From assembly GCA_965112735.1 (NCBI GenBank), contig OZ218956.1, positions 1,922,001 through 1,986,000 on the forward strand: DNA of 64,000 bases, in the 5' to 3' direction. The stretch is from Phaeosaccion multiseriatum (taxonomy: Eukaryota; Ochrophyta, other classes). How positions within the stretch are numbered: the stretch's first letter is position 1; every line of letters starts with the position of its first letter. Below, in pieces: positions 1 to 10,800 of the stretch. The notes under the pieces are model-generated. The model saw nothing but the letters and a program-made list of their open reading frames with translations. It had not been told where the DNA came from and did not search any database. The position numbers and the translations under genes were made by a program.

Positions 1-1223
1 CCGAGTGTCTCGCTGCTTGAGCCGCTGCCTCTCATGATGCACAAGAACGCACAGTGCCTCGCTGCTGAGCTCCATCACCGTATGGGGGGGAAGGTGAGAG
101 AGAGTGTGTGTGTGTGTGCGTGTGTGTGTGTGTGTGTGTGAAGCAGAGGTTTCAGAGGGGATAGGGCAGAGCGTCAGAGAGGGAAGAGGACAGAGGACAG
201 AAAGTGGAGGACGGAGGACAAAGGTTCGCAGGCAGCTGAGCGAAGCGGAATAGAGCTGATGGGGAGGGAGGGTGAGGTAAAAGTGTGGATAAGCGGCAAA
301 ATGGCGGAGCATGCAGAGGTATATGGGGGGAGAGGGAGGAAACCACCCCCCTCTCCTGTTTCCGTTCCCAATCTGCCCATCCCGCTCTGATCCGACCACA
401 TCCACCCACCCACGCACCCTCCTCCTCTTTCTGAAGGTCCCGGAGCTTCTCTTCTCGGATGTGGAGTCCCTAACCCCCTACGCGGACGCTGACGTGGTGT
501 CCTGCCTCATCAATCTCGACATTCTTGTGCCCAAGGAGGGCCTGTCCAAGCCCGAGGCGTTTCACGCAAGGTAGCTTGCTTACATGCTGGGAGAGGAGAG
601 GAGAGGGGAGGGGAGGGTGGTGGGTGGGTGGGGAGAGGAGGGGACGGGACGGGACGGGAGGGGAGGGGAGGAGAGTGGAGTGGAGGGGAGGGGAGGGGTG
701 GAGAGCGGAGGGGAAGGGTGGGGTGAGGGTTGGATGGGATTGTATCGTAAGGGATGGGATGGGATGGCAGTGGGTGGGAGGGGATGGCAGTGGATGGGAG
801 GGGATGGCAGTGGGTGTGAGGGGATGGCAGTGGATGGGAGGAGATGGCAGAGGATGGGAGGGGATGGCAGTGCATGGGAGGGGATGGCAGTGGATGGGAG
901 GGGATGGTGGGATAGGAGAGGACTTCCTCTCCCCTAACCTCTGCACTACCTTTGCTCATACGCCTCTGCACTTGCCCTTTCCTGCCCATACACCTCTGCA
1001 TGCCCCCTTAGACACACGGACGTGTTGCGGGCGGTGTCAGCGCAAGTCGTGGACGTGATGGCCGGGCGACTCGGCAGCGGCTTTGTGCCTCTCGACCTCA
1101 GGTGCGGGGGAGAGAAGAACCTGTGTGTGCGTGTGTGTGTGTGAGAGAGAGAGAGTGAGTATGAATTTGTTCTTCGCTTACCTGCCCCCCCCTCCCTTCC
1201 CTCTGTTCTTCGCGCTTGGGTGA

Positions 1224-1254
<31 letters not shown>

Positions 1255-1370
1255 ATCTCTACCCTTTACCCATCCACCGCTACTCTAGCCTGTATCTGGC
1301 TCAGCTCAGCCGTGGCAAGTCCCAAAAAGCCAAGCCTCGCTTTGCCCCTGTTCGCTCCACAATGCTCTGA
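1..1370 (+). CDS. 3' end of an unrecognised split gene (partial)
   Basis: Four exons can be joined in one frame: 1-93, 437-570, 1012-1101 and 1289-1370, ending in TGA. All introns are GT-AG and the phases match (0, 2, 2). The joined peptide is about 132 residues and runs off the left edge of the window. It starts with a Pro/Leu/Met-rich stretch, has an acidic central part (FSDVESLTPYADADVVSCL) and ends with a basic tail (SRGKSQKAKPRF...). No family was recognised and no catalytic motif is evident; it looks like the helical C-terminus of a soluble protein. Intron 2 is filled with a GGATGGCAGTG-type minisatellite. The coding call rests on frame continuity across four exons and a sensible amino-acid mix; function is unknown. 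Confidence 0.6.
755..906. repeat. GGGATGGCAGTGGATGG minisatellite in an intron
   Basis: About eight imperfect copies of a roughly 20-bp unit built on GGGATGGCAGTGGATG lie in intron 2 of the left-edge gene. The same core unit forms the much longer array at 27.8-29.0 kb, so it is a dispersed minisatellite family. Confidence 0.8.
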
Positions 1371-1747
1371 GTGTGCCTTCACTGGGCACACGGTAGGAGA
1401 GGGGAGAGAAAACAGAACGACATTCACCACGAGGTTACTGCAGGAGGAGACGGGAAAAGCAGCCGCCGCCGCAGCAGCAGCAGCAGTAGCAGAGGAATGA
1501 GGGGGGGGGGAGAACGATGCGGAGAACGATGACAGGGACCCGCATGAGCCATTTGATGAGGGTTTAACGAAAGAGGTGAAGGGGCGAAGCCCCGTTTGGA
1601 AGTATATGTTTCTCATGAAGGAAAGGGAAGCTGGATGTGGTGATGAAAAGGGAGAGGGCAGCGGCGGAGGAACAGAGAGAGAAACAGGCAGCTGCTGCTG
1701 ATAATTGTGCTGCACTGTTTACAGATGATGGTCGAGGGAGGAAAAGG
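1371..1747. other. Intergenic; no gene seen
   Basis: Downstream of the first gene. It contains purine-rich stretches and short CAG/GCC runs. The open frames here are compositional and none resembles a protein. Confidence 0.6.
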
Positions 1748-1930
1748 ACGATTTTTTTGACGACGTTGGACGACGTTTGACGACGTTTGACGACGCTTTA
1801 GCCCCCTATTTTAGACGAAATTAAGGCGAATTAAGATAAAAGGGCGTCAAAGGGCGTCAAAGTGCGTCAAATAGTTTAATCGTCAAAAAAAATAAAAAAA
1901 ATGGGGCGTCAAAAGTGCCACTCAACCGCG
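1748..1930. mobile_element. Decayed copy of a palindromic foldback element
   Basis: The left part has repeated GACGACGTTTGACGACG units followed by CTTTAGCCCCCTAT. The right part has AAAGGGCGTCAAAGGGCGTC repeats and ends with GGCGTCAAAAGTGCCACTCA then ACCGCG. These same blocks, in the same order, form the complete element at 59877-60335. The left terminal block (GTGGCACTTTTGACGCC) is missing here, so this copy is truncated or diverged. No coding capacity. Confidence 0.75.
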
Positions 1931-2032
1931 CAACGGCGAAGCGGTGGTCGAAAAGTAATTTCAGTTGAGACAATCTTTATACAGTAAGAGGAGGAAGATC
2001 TCCCGCTTCTCTAGGGCAGCGGGCTGATGTAA

Positions 2033-4825
2033 TTGCCTTGGGGGTTAGTCAGTGGACAACGCCGCGGTAGTAGCCTGCCCCTCCATGAAAGTAGCGCTGC
2101 TGTGCCCCCCCATGCCTTCAAGTTGCATGGAGGAGAGCGTGAGGGAGCGACGGAAGGAGCAGTATCGCCAGTGCACTCTGCGAGGGGGGTTTGCTATGAC
2201 AGAGGAGACCCCACGCCACCTGCTGACGAGTCTGAGGAGCAGAGATTGGAAAGTAGAGGAGAAGTTGGGGAGAGCAGCAACAAGAAGAAGGAGAGAAAGG
2301 GGAAGAAGTTGGTTACCTCGGAGAAGACGTTGAGACGCCTTCGACTCTTCTTCCTGCTGTGTGTGGGGGTAGTGGCTACCCACTTCGTCGCGTTGGCGTA
2401 TGCCAAATCTCTGGAGAATGAGGAGATGACAGCCTACAGAGCCGACGTTGTCTTCCTTCAGACCACAGTCTTCAACCAGCTCATAGCTTCAGACGGCGAG
2501 AGCGACATCATCCGCGTGGCCATGCAGACGTGGGGCAGCAACCTCACTCTGGACCAATACTCTGAATTGACGGCCCCAGGCACTACGTCGGAAGGAAAGT
2601 CTATCGCCTACGCGGCGAGGGTGCCCGCGGAAGCTCGGCCTGAGGTCGAGGCGGCCGCGTCGGCTTTATATGGGCAAGGCATCTTTTTCAAGGACTTGTC
2701 TCCGACAGGCTTTGTGGTTCGGGCAAATATCACAGAGGGGGAGGACTACTGGCCAATAACGCACGTAGAGCCGCGCAACGACAGGATAGTTGGCTTCGAT
2801 GTCGCTTCGGAGAGTGTCCGACGGGCGGCAGCTGAACGTGCAGTTTCCACAGAGAAAATTGCATACACGAAACCCATTGCTAATGACGGGGGAGAGATAT
2901 CATTCAGTAAAATACTGACCGTCAGAGGAGGTCCATCGCTGCTCAGCAGCTCATCATCAGCAGCAGATGGATCCCCGGGGGGAAGTGGCGATGACGTCAC
3001 GGGGCTCCTCGTCGTTTTCGTCAGAGCAGAGCGTGAGCTGGAGCAAAGCTCGTTGCAAAAGTTTGAGAGCTCGTACCCTGGCACTCAAGTAGACATTGGC
3101 TTTCTCGCGAGCGATGGGTCGAGGGCGAGCCTCCATGGGGTGCCTTTTACAGATGCCTCGGGTAAGGGGTCGTCCAAGACGATTCTCGGCTCCAAAGCCA
3201 CTTCCGACGTCGAAACGACTTTCTACGTGGAAACGGCCTCTGTCCCACGTCCCCTCGAGAAGCGAGGCCTTCCGTGGGAGTACTTTGCTGTGCTGTCGGG
3301 GGGTGTGCTGCTGTTTTCGCTGCTCTGCTACTGGGAGCATCGCAGTTTCTTGCTCCGGGCCGCCATGAAGGAAGAAGCAGCGGCCGCAAGAGAGGCTTCC
3401 TCTGCCAAGTCGTGCTTCCTCCGCTCCATTACGCACGAGATTCGCACGCCCATGAACGGCATCGTGGGAATGGCCCAAGTGCTCGAAAGCGTCGACCTTC
3501 CCGACTCGGCGCGGCCGTACGTCAACGTGATACACTCGTGCTCTGCTACCTTGCTCAGCCTGGTGAACAACATTCTCGACATGAGCAAGATCGAGGCAGG
3601 CAAGATTGAGATTAGCAACAGGTCGTTCGCTCTCGACACGCTCGCGGTGGAGATGGTGGAGAGCGCGTGGACCGTCCTGCATACGTGTGGCACCTCTTCG
3701 CTCTCCAGCATGAGCCTCACCATCGGGAGCAGTGTTCCACGGGGTCGCGTGGTTGGCGACGACGTGCGGATTCGGCAGCTGTTCAACAACTTCATCGGCA
3801 ACGCAGTAAAGTTCACCAGGCAGGGCTCCGTCGATCTCTTTCTGGACGCCACACAGACGAGCGGCGAGTCAGAGGAGGTGATGATTCTCCTCACTGTACG
3901 CGACACTGGCATCGGGATGGCACCTGACGCGGTCGAGCGCCTCTTTAAACCCTTTGTCCAGGTGCACGACACCACGACTACCAACGTGCAGGGCACTGGC
4001 CTGGGGCTGGCCATCTCCTTCGCCCTTGCTCAGGCCATGGGGGGAGACGTGACCTGCTCGTCGGTGTTGGGCAAGGGGTCAGAGTTTCGCTGCACCTTCA
4101 AAGTGGAAGGCAAGCTTCACGAGGCTACCACGGTGGCCCATCGGCGAGTGTACACGAGAGATGACGGCGTACGCGTGGAAGGAGAGCCACTCATCCCAAC
4201 CGGCAACGAGGACACATGCGACCGGTCGGGGACGAGCGCGACTCCGAGGGAAGGAGAAGCACATAGGGGGCTCCTAAGGGGCAGTAGTGGGGATGATCCT
4301 CGTCCTCCCCGCGTGCTGGTGGTGGACGATAACAAGATCAATCGAATGGTGCTGAGCAAGCTGCTGGGCTCGCTGGGTCTGCCCGTGGAAAGTGCGGGTA
4401 CCGGCCTTCAAGCGGTGGAGTCGTGTGGCCTGCAGCGCTTCTCTGTGATCCTGCTAGACAAGGTCATGCCGGTTATGGATGGCATCGACGCCGCTAAAGA
4501 GCTGAGAGCTGGCGACGGCCCTTGCAAAGACACGCCCATCATCTTCCTCACTGCGGATGGCTCGACGGAGGCCATCCGGGAGTGTAGGCAGGCGGGCGGG
4601 AGCGACTTTATCACCAAACCTGTGCGGCGAGAGACCCTCGTCGAGAAGATGGCAGGCGTTTTGCCCCCGCCCGAGCGCAGCTGGTTGTTGGACAAGGAGA
4701 GAGAGTTCTGCGAGTCGAGGAAGCAGGCCACCCACCTGCAAGGCATGGGGCGGATACGGCCAGAGGAGAGCAGTACGCGCAACCGAGAAGAAGACGGCGA
4801 TGGACGGCGGAGGGTTGAGGACTGA
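2033..4825 (+). CDS. CHASE-domain hybrid histidine kinase, copy A (intact)
   Basis: Open frame of 930 codons without introns. Order: basic/acidic N-terminus; TM1 (about 103-124); extracellular CHASE-type sensor (about 130-390, with YWPITHVEPRND and IVGFDVASE); TM2 (about 417-435); HisKA with phosphoacceptor His468 (SITHEIRTPMNG); HATPase with N-box Asn586/Asn590, G1 DTGIG (624-628) and G2 GTGLGLA (654-660); receiver domain (about 759-875) with Asp765/Asp766, phosphoacceptor Asp809, Thr840 and Lys862. CHASE hybrid kinases sense small extracellular ligands and pass phosphate to an Hpt protein; the ligand here is unknown. Oddity: the frame opens with TTG and the first in-frame ATG (2426, codon 132) lies after TM1, so the true start is probably in an upstream exon or reached by splicing. 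An ATG in another frame near 2085 is one candidate. Confidence 0.88.
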   Translation: MPWGLVSGQRRGSSLPLHESSAAVPPHAFKLHGGEREGATEGAVSPVHSARGVCYDRGDPTPPADESEEQRLESRGEVGESSNKKKERKGKKLVTSEKTLRRLRLFFLLCVGVVATHFVALAYAKSLENEEMTAYRADVVFLQTTVFNQLIASDGESDIIRVAMQTWGSNLTLDQYSELTAPGTTSEGKSIAYAARVPAEARPEVEAAASALYGQGIFFKDLSPTGFVVRANITEGEDYWPITHVEPRNDRIVGFDVASESVRRAAAERAVSTEKIAYTKPIANDGGEISFSKILTVRGGPSLLSSSSSAADGSPGGSGDDVTGLLVVFVRAERELEQSSLQKFESSYPGTQVDIGFLASDGSRASLHGVPFTDASGKGSSKTILGSKATSDVETTFYVETASVPRPLEKRGLPWEYFAVLSGGVLLFSLLCYWEHRSFLLRAAMKEEAAAAREASSAKSCFLRSITHEIRTPMNGIVGMAQVLESVDLPDSARPYVNVIHSCSATLLSLVNNILDMSKIEAGKIEISNRSFALDTLAVEMVESAWTVLHTCGTSSLSSMSLTIGSSVPRGRVVGDDVRIRQLFNNFIGNAVKFTRQGSVDLFLDATQTSGESEEVMILLTVRDTGIGMAPDAVERLFKPFVQVHDTTTTNVQGTGLGLAISFALAQAMGGDVTCSSVLGKGSEFRCTFKVEGKLHEATTVAHRRVYTRDDGVRVEGEPLIPTGNEDTCDRSGTSATPREGEAHRGLLRGSSGDDPRPPRVLVVDDNKINRMVLSKLLGSLGLPVESAGTGLQAVESCGLQRFSVILLDKVMPVMDGIDAAKELRAGDGPCKDTPIIFLTADGSTEAIRECRQAGGSDFITKPVRRETLVEKMAGVLPPPERSWLLDKEREFCESRKQATHLQGMGRIRPEESSTRNREEDGDGRRRVED

Positions 4826-5363
4826 GGGCGAGGGCTCAGGGTTCTGAGGACTGTCCGTCTTTCCGTCTGAGGAGGAGACGAGCGAGACGATCCCGGGACG
4901 ATAGAAACTGTATGCGTAATGCTTGTAGGTTTATGTACCTTAGTTTATGCAAGTGTGAGAAATTATGTACAAGTAAGTTAATGCATTTAAATTGCGTGAG
5001 GGAGCGAAAGTGCGCGAGTGAGTGAGTGGGTGAATGAGTAAGTGAGAGTGAGCGAGTGAGAGGGAGGTGAGTGACAGACTGAGGCCGTGTATCGGGTTCA
5101 CCTGGGGAAACTAAGCACCTTAGTATGTCGGACCCATCGCCTCTGCCGCAGAATGCTGTGTGCAGGTACGTTCACACGTGTGTGCGCGTGTGCGTGTGTG
5201 CGTGTGCGTGCGTGTGTGCGTGGGCGCGTGGGCGCCAGCGGAAGGTCTTGCTGTGGTGAGTGACTCCGAATGAGAGCGTGAGGGAGTGTGTGCGTACATG
5301 TGCTTCCTCAATGTCCGGCCCACTGCGGACATTCTCATCCTCAGACGTTGCGTACAGGCTCTA
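4826..5363. other. 3' flank of kinase copy A; no gene
   Basis: Contains a GTGA/GAGT-rich stretch (about 4995-5080) and a GTGC/GTGT stretch (about 5165-5230). All of it is duplicated downstream of copy B. No convincing coding sequence. Confidence 0.6.
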
Positions 5364-5546
5364 CAGAAGTAGCACAGCAAAGAAGACAGGACAGAGTGCA
5401 CAGGGGAGAGAGGGGGATAGAGCATGGAGACCAGCGAACGAGGGCCTCGGTTGGTCTGTTGGTTTGCATGTGACTCTTGACTGTAACTTGGACGGCGTTG
5501 CGTGGACAGAAAGAAGGGACATTGACTTACCGCCGCTAATGACTTA

Positions 5547-5598
5547 ATGGTAAGTGGCGGTGGGGCTTCGCGCAGGGCTCACAGTTGCCAAAAAGCAT
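5547..5598 (-). pseudogene. Relic nitrilase exon inside duplication copy A
   Basis: On the minus strand this 52-bp block matches the nitrilase exon at 12714-12765 (encoding [16 protein letters not shown]). The frame is kept ([15 protein letters not shown]), but the exon end is changed and the 5' splice site is lost by a one-base deletion. No other nitrilase exon accompanies it, so it cannot be functional. It marks the origin of copy A as a duplicate of the B locus. Confidence 0.85.
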
Positions 5599-5659
5599 CT
5601 GAAGGCCAGAGAGAAGAGAGAGAGAGACGAGAGAGGAGAGAAACAGAGAGAAATGGAGA

Positions 5660-6990
5660 GGGAGAGAGAGAAGAAGAAGAAGAAGAAGAAGAGAGAGAGA
5701 ATCAGCCAGGAGGAGGAGGAGCGAGGAGGAGGAGGAGGAGGAGAAGAAGAAGAAGAAGAAGAAGAAGAAGAAGAAGAAGGAGGAGGAGGAGGAGGAGGAG
5801 GAGGAAGAAGAGGAAGAAAAGGAGGAGGAGGAGGAGGAGGAGGAGGAGGAGGAGGAGGAGGAGCTAGGAGGAGGAGGAGGAGGAGGAGGAGGAGGAGAAG
5901 GAGGAGGAGGAGGAGGAGGAGGAGGAGGAGCAAGCAAGGAGGAGGAGGAGGAGGAGGAGGAGGAGGAGGAGGAGGAGGAGGAGGAGGAAGAGGAGGAGGA
6001 GGAGGAGGAGGAGGAGGAGGAGGAGGAGGAGGAGGAGGAGGAGGAGGAGGAGGAGGAGGAGGAGGAGGAGGAGGAGGAGGAGGAGGAGGAGGAGGAGGAG
6101 GAGGAGGAGGAGGAGGAGGAGGAGGAGGAGGAGGAGGAGGAGGAGGAGGAGGAGGAGGAGGAGGAGGAGGAGGAGGAGGAGGAGGAGGAGGAGGAGGAGG
6201 AGGAGGAGGAGGAGGAGGAGGAGGAGGAGGAGGAGGAGGAGGAGGAGGAGGAGGAGGAGGAGGAGGAGGAGGAGGAGGAGGAGGAGGAGGAGGAGGAGGA
6301 GGAGGAGGAGGAGGAGGAGGAGGAGGAGGAGGAGGAGGAGGAGGAGGAGGAGGAGGAGGAGGAGGAGGAGGAGGAGGAGGAGGAGGAGGAGGAGGAGGAG
6401 GAGGAGGGAGGAGGAGGAGGAGGAGGAGGAGGAGGAGGAGGAGGAGGAGGAGGAGGAGGAGGAGGAAGAGGAGGAGCTAGAAGGAGGAGGAAGAGGAGGA
6501 AGAGGAAGAGGAGGAAGAGGTGGAGGAGGAGGAGGAGGAGGAGGAGGAGGAGGAGGAGGAGGAGGAGGAGGAGGAGGAGGAGGAAGAGGAGGAGGAGGAG
6601 GAGGAGGAGGAGGAGGAGGAGGAGGAGGAGGAGGAGGAGGAGGAGGAGGAGGAGGAGGAGGAGGAGGAGGAGGAGGAGGAGGAGGAGAGGAGGAGGAGGA
6701 GGAGGAGGAGGAGGAGGAGGAGGAGGAGGAGGAGGAGGAGGAGGAGGAGGAGGAGGAGGAGGAGGAGGAGGAGGAGGAGGAGGAGGAGGAGGAGGAGGAG
6801 GAGGAGGAGGAGGAGGAGGAGGAGGAGGAGGAGGAGGAGGAGGAGGAGGAGGAGGAGGAGGAGGAGGAGGAGGAGGAGAAGGAGGAGGAGGAGGAGGAGG
6901 AGGAGGAGGAGGAGGAGGAGGAGAAGGAGGAGGAGGAGGAGGAGGAGGAGGAGGAGGAGGAGGAGGAGGAGGAGGAGCAAGCAAGGAGGA
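5660..6990. repeat. (GGA)n microsatellite, about 1.3 kb
   Basis: Almost uninterrupted GGA/GAG triplets on the plus strand from about 5713 to 6978, with a few GAA, AAG and GCAAGCAAGG interruptions. All six frames stay open over it (poly-Gly, -Glu, -Arg, -Pro, -Ser, -Leu), which explains several long spurious open frames. It lies between the two copies of the duplication. Confidence 0.97.
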
Positions 6991-7040
6991 GGAGGAGAAG
7001 AGGGGGGGTAGTAAAGAAGCCGACAAGCGTCCTGCTACAT

Positions 7041-7845
7041 TACTCAGCTTGGATCGTTTCTTCGGGCTTTGGCCTCAGCTCGACACAAGAAAACGAGGGG
7101 TGTCCATCCGTCCACCAGCCACCCACAGCAGGAGCGAGGAGGAGGAAGCGGGGGGGAAGGAAGAAAAAGGGGACGACATGAAAGGCAGGACGAGGAGCAG
7201 GAGAAAGAGAAGCAGCAGCGTTGGGCAGGCGGGGAGGAGCGGCGGGGGAGGGACAGATTCCATGCGGTAGAAGCTCTGTCAAGACAGGCGTTCTCTTCTT
7301 CGACCCCTGACGTGGCTGGCTGCTATGGACCACATTCTCGATAGCATGCTATCGTCGGCCGCCAGCATGTATCGTCCCCCCCTGGCACAGGAACTTCCCT
7401 TGTTGGCCCAACGCCGGTCAAGTACGAGTTCTTCGCCGATGCTCTTGCCGCAGTGGCTCTTGCTGTTGTGATAAGAAGGGCCTTGCCGCCGCCGCGGGCT
7501 TGTTCGGCCGGGGCTGGAGGTGTCTTGTCAGTTGCTGTAGGGTGTCTTCTTGCTTCCTGTAGGCCTAGTAGCCTTTGCGGGGGCAAGAAGGGGATCACAC
7601 GACTGCCAGATCCTGGTCGCTCTCCGCCTCTGCCGTCAACAAAAGGAAGAGGGTCCGATCCATTCCCATGTAGTGAGCCCTGATCCTGGCATGGATCTCC
7701 CCCTTCTTGCCACCGGTGGTCAATCGAAGCGAGCGGTTGGATCAGCTTTGGAGATTTGAAGTGAAGCTTTGCCAGTCTGAGTTTAAGTTTGAGACTATCG
7801 ATAACGTCTAATCTTCAATCTTCTAATCTTTATAATCTCCACGAG
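7041..7845. other. Unique spacer between duplication copies; no gene
   Basis: Single-copy sequence between the GGA tract and copy B. It holds a perfect 16-bp palindrome at 7339-7354 (CGATAGCATGCTATCG). Short open frames are present, but none spans a recognisable domain. Confidence 0.55.
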
Positions 7846-10800
7846 GAGGAAGATCTCCCTCTTCTCTAGGGCAGCGGGCTGATGCAATTGCCTTGGGGGT
7901 TAGTCAGTGGACAACGCCGCGGTAGCAGCCTGCCCCTCCATGAAAGTAGCGCTGCTGTCAAGTTGCATGGAGGAGAACGTGAGGGGGCGACGCAAGGAGC
8001 AGTATCGCCAGTGCACTCTGCGAGGGGGATTTGCTATGACAGAGGAGACCCCACGCCACCTGCTGACGAGTCTGAGGAGCAGAGATTGGAAAGTAGAGGA
8101 GAAGTTGGGGAGAGCAGCAACAAGAAGAAGGAGAGACAGGGGAAGAAGTTGGTTACCTCGGAGAAGACGTTGAGACTCCTTCGACTCTTCTTCCTGCTGT
8201 GTGTGGGGGTAGTGGCTACCCACTTCGTCGCGTTGGCGTATGCCAAATCTCTGGAGAATGAGGAGATGACAGCCTACAGAGCCGACGTTGTCTTCCTTCA
8301 GACCACAGTCTTCAACCAGCTCATAGCTTCAGACGGCGAGAGCGACATCATCCGCGTGGCCATGCAGACGTGGGGCAGCAACCTCACTCTGGACCAATAC
8401 TCTGAATTGACGGCCCCAGGCACTACGTCGGAAGGAAAGTCTATCTCCTACGCGGCGAGGGTGCCCGCGGAAGCTCGGCCTGAGGTCGAGGCGGCCGCGT
8501 CGGCTTGATATGGGCAAGACATCTTTTTCAAGGAGTTGTCTCCGACAGGCCTTGTGGTTCGGGCAAATATCACAGAGGGGGAGGACAACTGGCCAATAAC
8601 GCACTTAGAGCCGCGCAACGACAGGATAGTTGGCTTCGATGCCGCTTCGGAGAGTGTCCGACGGGCGGCAGCTGAACGTGCAGTTTCCACAGAGAAAATT
8701 GCATACACGAAACCCATTGCTACTGACGGGGGAGACATATCATTCAGTAAAATACTGACCGTCAGAGGAGGTCCATCGCTGCTCAGCAGCTCATCATCAG
8801 CAGCAGATGGATCCCCGGGGGGAAGTGGCGATGACGTCACGGGGCTCCTCGTCGTTTTCGTCAGAGCAGAGCGTGAGCTGGAGCAAAGCTCGTTGCAAAA
8901 GTTTGAGAGCTCGTACCCTGGCACTCAAGTAGACATTGGCTTTCTCGCGAGCGATGGGTCGACGGCGAGCCTCCATGGGGTGCCTTTTACAGATGCCTCG
9001 GGTAAGGGGTCGTCCAAGACGATTCTCGGCTCCAAAGCCACTTCCGACGTCGAAACGACTTTCTACGTGGAAACGGCCTCTGTCCCACGTCACCTCGAGA
9101 AGCGAGGCCTTCCGTGGGAGTACTTTGCTGTGCTGTCAGGGGGTGTGCTGCTGTTTTCGCTGCTCTGCTACTGGGAGCATCGCAGTTTCTTGCTCCGGGC
9201 CGCCATGAAGGAAGAAGCAGCGGCCGCAAGAGAGGCCTCCTCTGCCAAGTCGTGCTTCCTCCGCTCTATTACGCACGAGATTCGCACGCCCATGAACGGC
9301 ATCGTGGGAATGGCCCAAGTGCTCGAAAGCGTCGACCTTCCCGACTCGGCGCGGCCGTACGTCAACGTGATACACTCGTGCTCTGCTACCTTGCTCAGCC
9401 TGGTGAACAACATTCTCGACATGAGCAAGATCGAGGCAGGCAAGATTGAGATTAGCAACAGGTCGTTCGCTCTCGACACGCTCGCGGTGGAGATGGTGGA
9501 GAGCGCGTGGACCGTCCTGCATACGTGTGGCACCTCTTCGCTCTCCAGCATGAGCCTCACCATCGGGAGCAGTGTTCCACGGGGTCGCGTGGTTGGCGAC
9601 GACGTGCGGATTCGGCAGCTGTTCAACAACTTCATCGGCAACGCAGTAAAGTTCACCAGGCAGGGCTCCATCGATCTCTTTCTGGACGCCACACAGACGA
9701 GCGGCGAGTCAGAGGAGGTGATGATTCTCCTCACTGTACGCGACACAGGCATCGGGATGGCACCTGACGCGGTCGAGCGCCTCTTTAAACCCTTTGTCCA
9801 GGTGCACGACACCACAACTACCAACGTGCAGGGCACTGGCCTGGGGCTGGCCATCTCCTTCGCCCTTGCTCAGGCCATGGGGGGAGACGTGACCTGCTCG
9901 TCGGTGTTGGGCAAGGGGTCAGAGTTTCGCTGCACCTTCAAAGTGGAAGGCAAGCTTCACGAGGCTACCACGGTGGCCCATCGGCGAGTGTACACGAGAG
10001 ATGACGGCGTACGCGTGGAAGGAGGGCCACTTATCCCAACCGGCAACGAGGACACATGCGACCGGTCGGGGACGAGCGCGACTCCGAGGGAAGGAGAAGC
10101 ACATAGGGGGCTCCTAAGGGGCAGTAGTGGGGAAGATCCTCGTCCTCCCCGCGTGCTGGTGGTGGACGATAACAAGATCAATCGAATGGTGCTGAGCAAG
10201 CTGCTGGGCTCGCTGGGTCTGCCCGTGGAAAGTGCGGGTACCGGCCTTCAAGCGGTGGAGTCGTGTGGCCTGCAGCGCTTCTCTGTGATCCTGCTAGACA
10301 AGGTCATGCCGGTTATGGACGGCATCGACGCCGCTAAAGAGCTGAGAGCTGGCGACGGCCCTTGCAAAGACACGCCCATCATCTTCCTCACTGCGGATGG
10401 CTCGACGGAGGCCATCCGGGAGTGTAGGCAGGCGGGCGGGAGCGACTTTATCACCAAACCTGTGCGGCGAGAGACCCTCGTCGAGAAGATGGCAGGCGTT
10501 TTGTCCCCGCCCGAGCGCAGCTGGTTGTTGGACAAGGAGAGAGAGTTCTGCGAGTCGAGGAAGCAGGCCACCCACCTGCAAGGCATGGGGCGGATACGGC
10601 CAGAGGAGAGCAGTACGCGCAACCGAGAAGAAGACGGCGATGGACGGCGGAGGGTTGAGGACTGAGGGCGAGGGCTCAGGGTTCTGAGGACTGTCCGTCT
10701 GTCCGTCTGAGGAGGAGACGAGCGAGACGATCCCAGGACGATAGAAACTGTATGCGTAATGCGTGTAGGTTTATTTACCTTTGTAGGAGGAGTTTATGCA

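Larger units (their letters stand above)
1988..5640 (+). repeat. Segmental duplication, copy A
   Basis: This segment is nearly identical to 7846-11205 (matching 1988-5363) and then to 12534-12800 (matching about 5364-5640). It includes the whole histidine kinase gene, its 3' flank and a fragment of the neighbouring nitrilase gene. Relative to the B locus about 1.33 kb (11206-12533) is missing at the junction near 5363. Copy A passes directly into the (GGA)n tract on its right. Confidence 0.9.

Noticed and set aside
5536-7026. Long open frames of poly-Pro/Ser/Leu (minus) and poly-Gly/Glu/Arg (plus)
   Set aside because: They exist only because (GGA)n lacks stop codons in every frame; there is no non-repetitive protein sequence or splice support.
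7323-7598. 91-codon minus-strand frame in the spacer before copy B
   Set aside because: Short, with no domain, splice partner or duplication in copy A.
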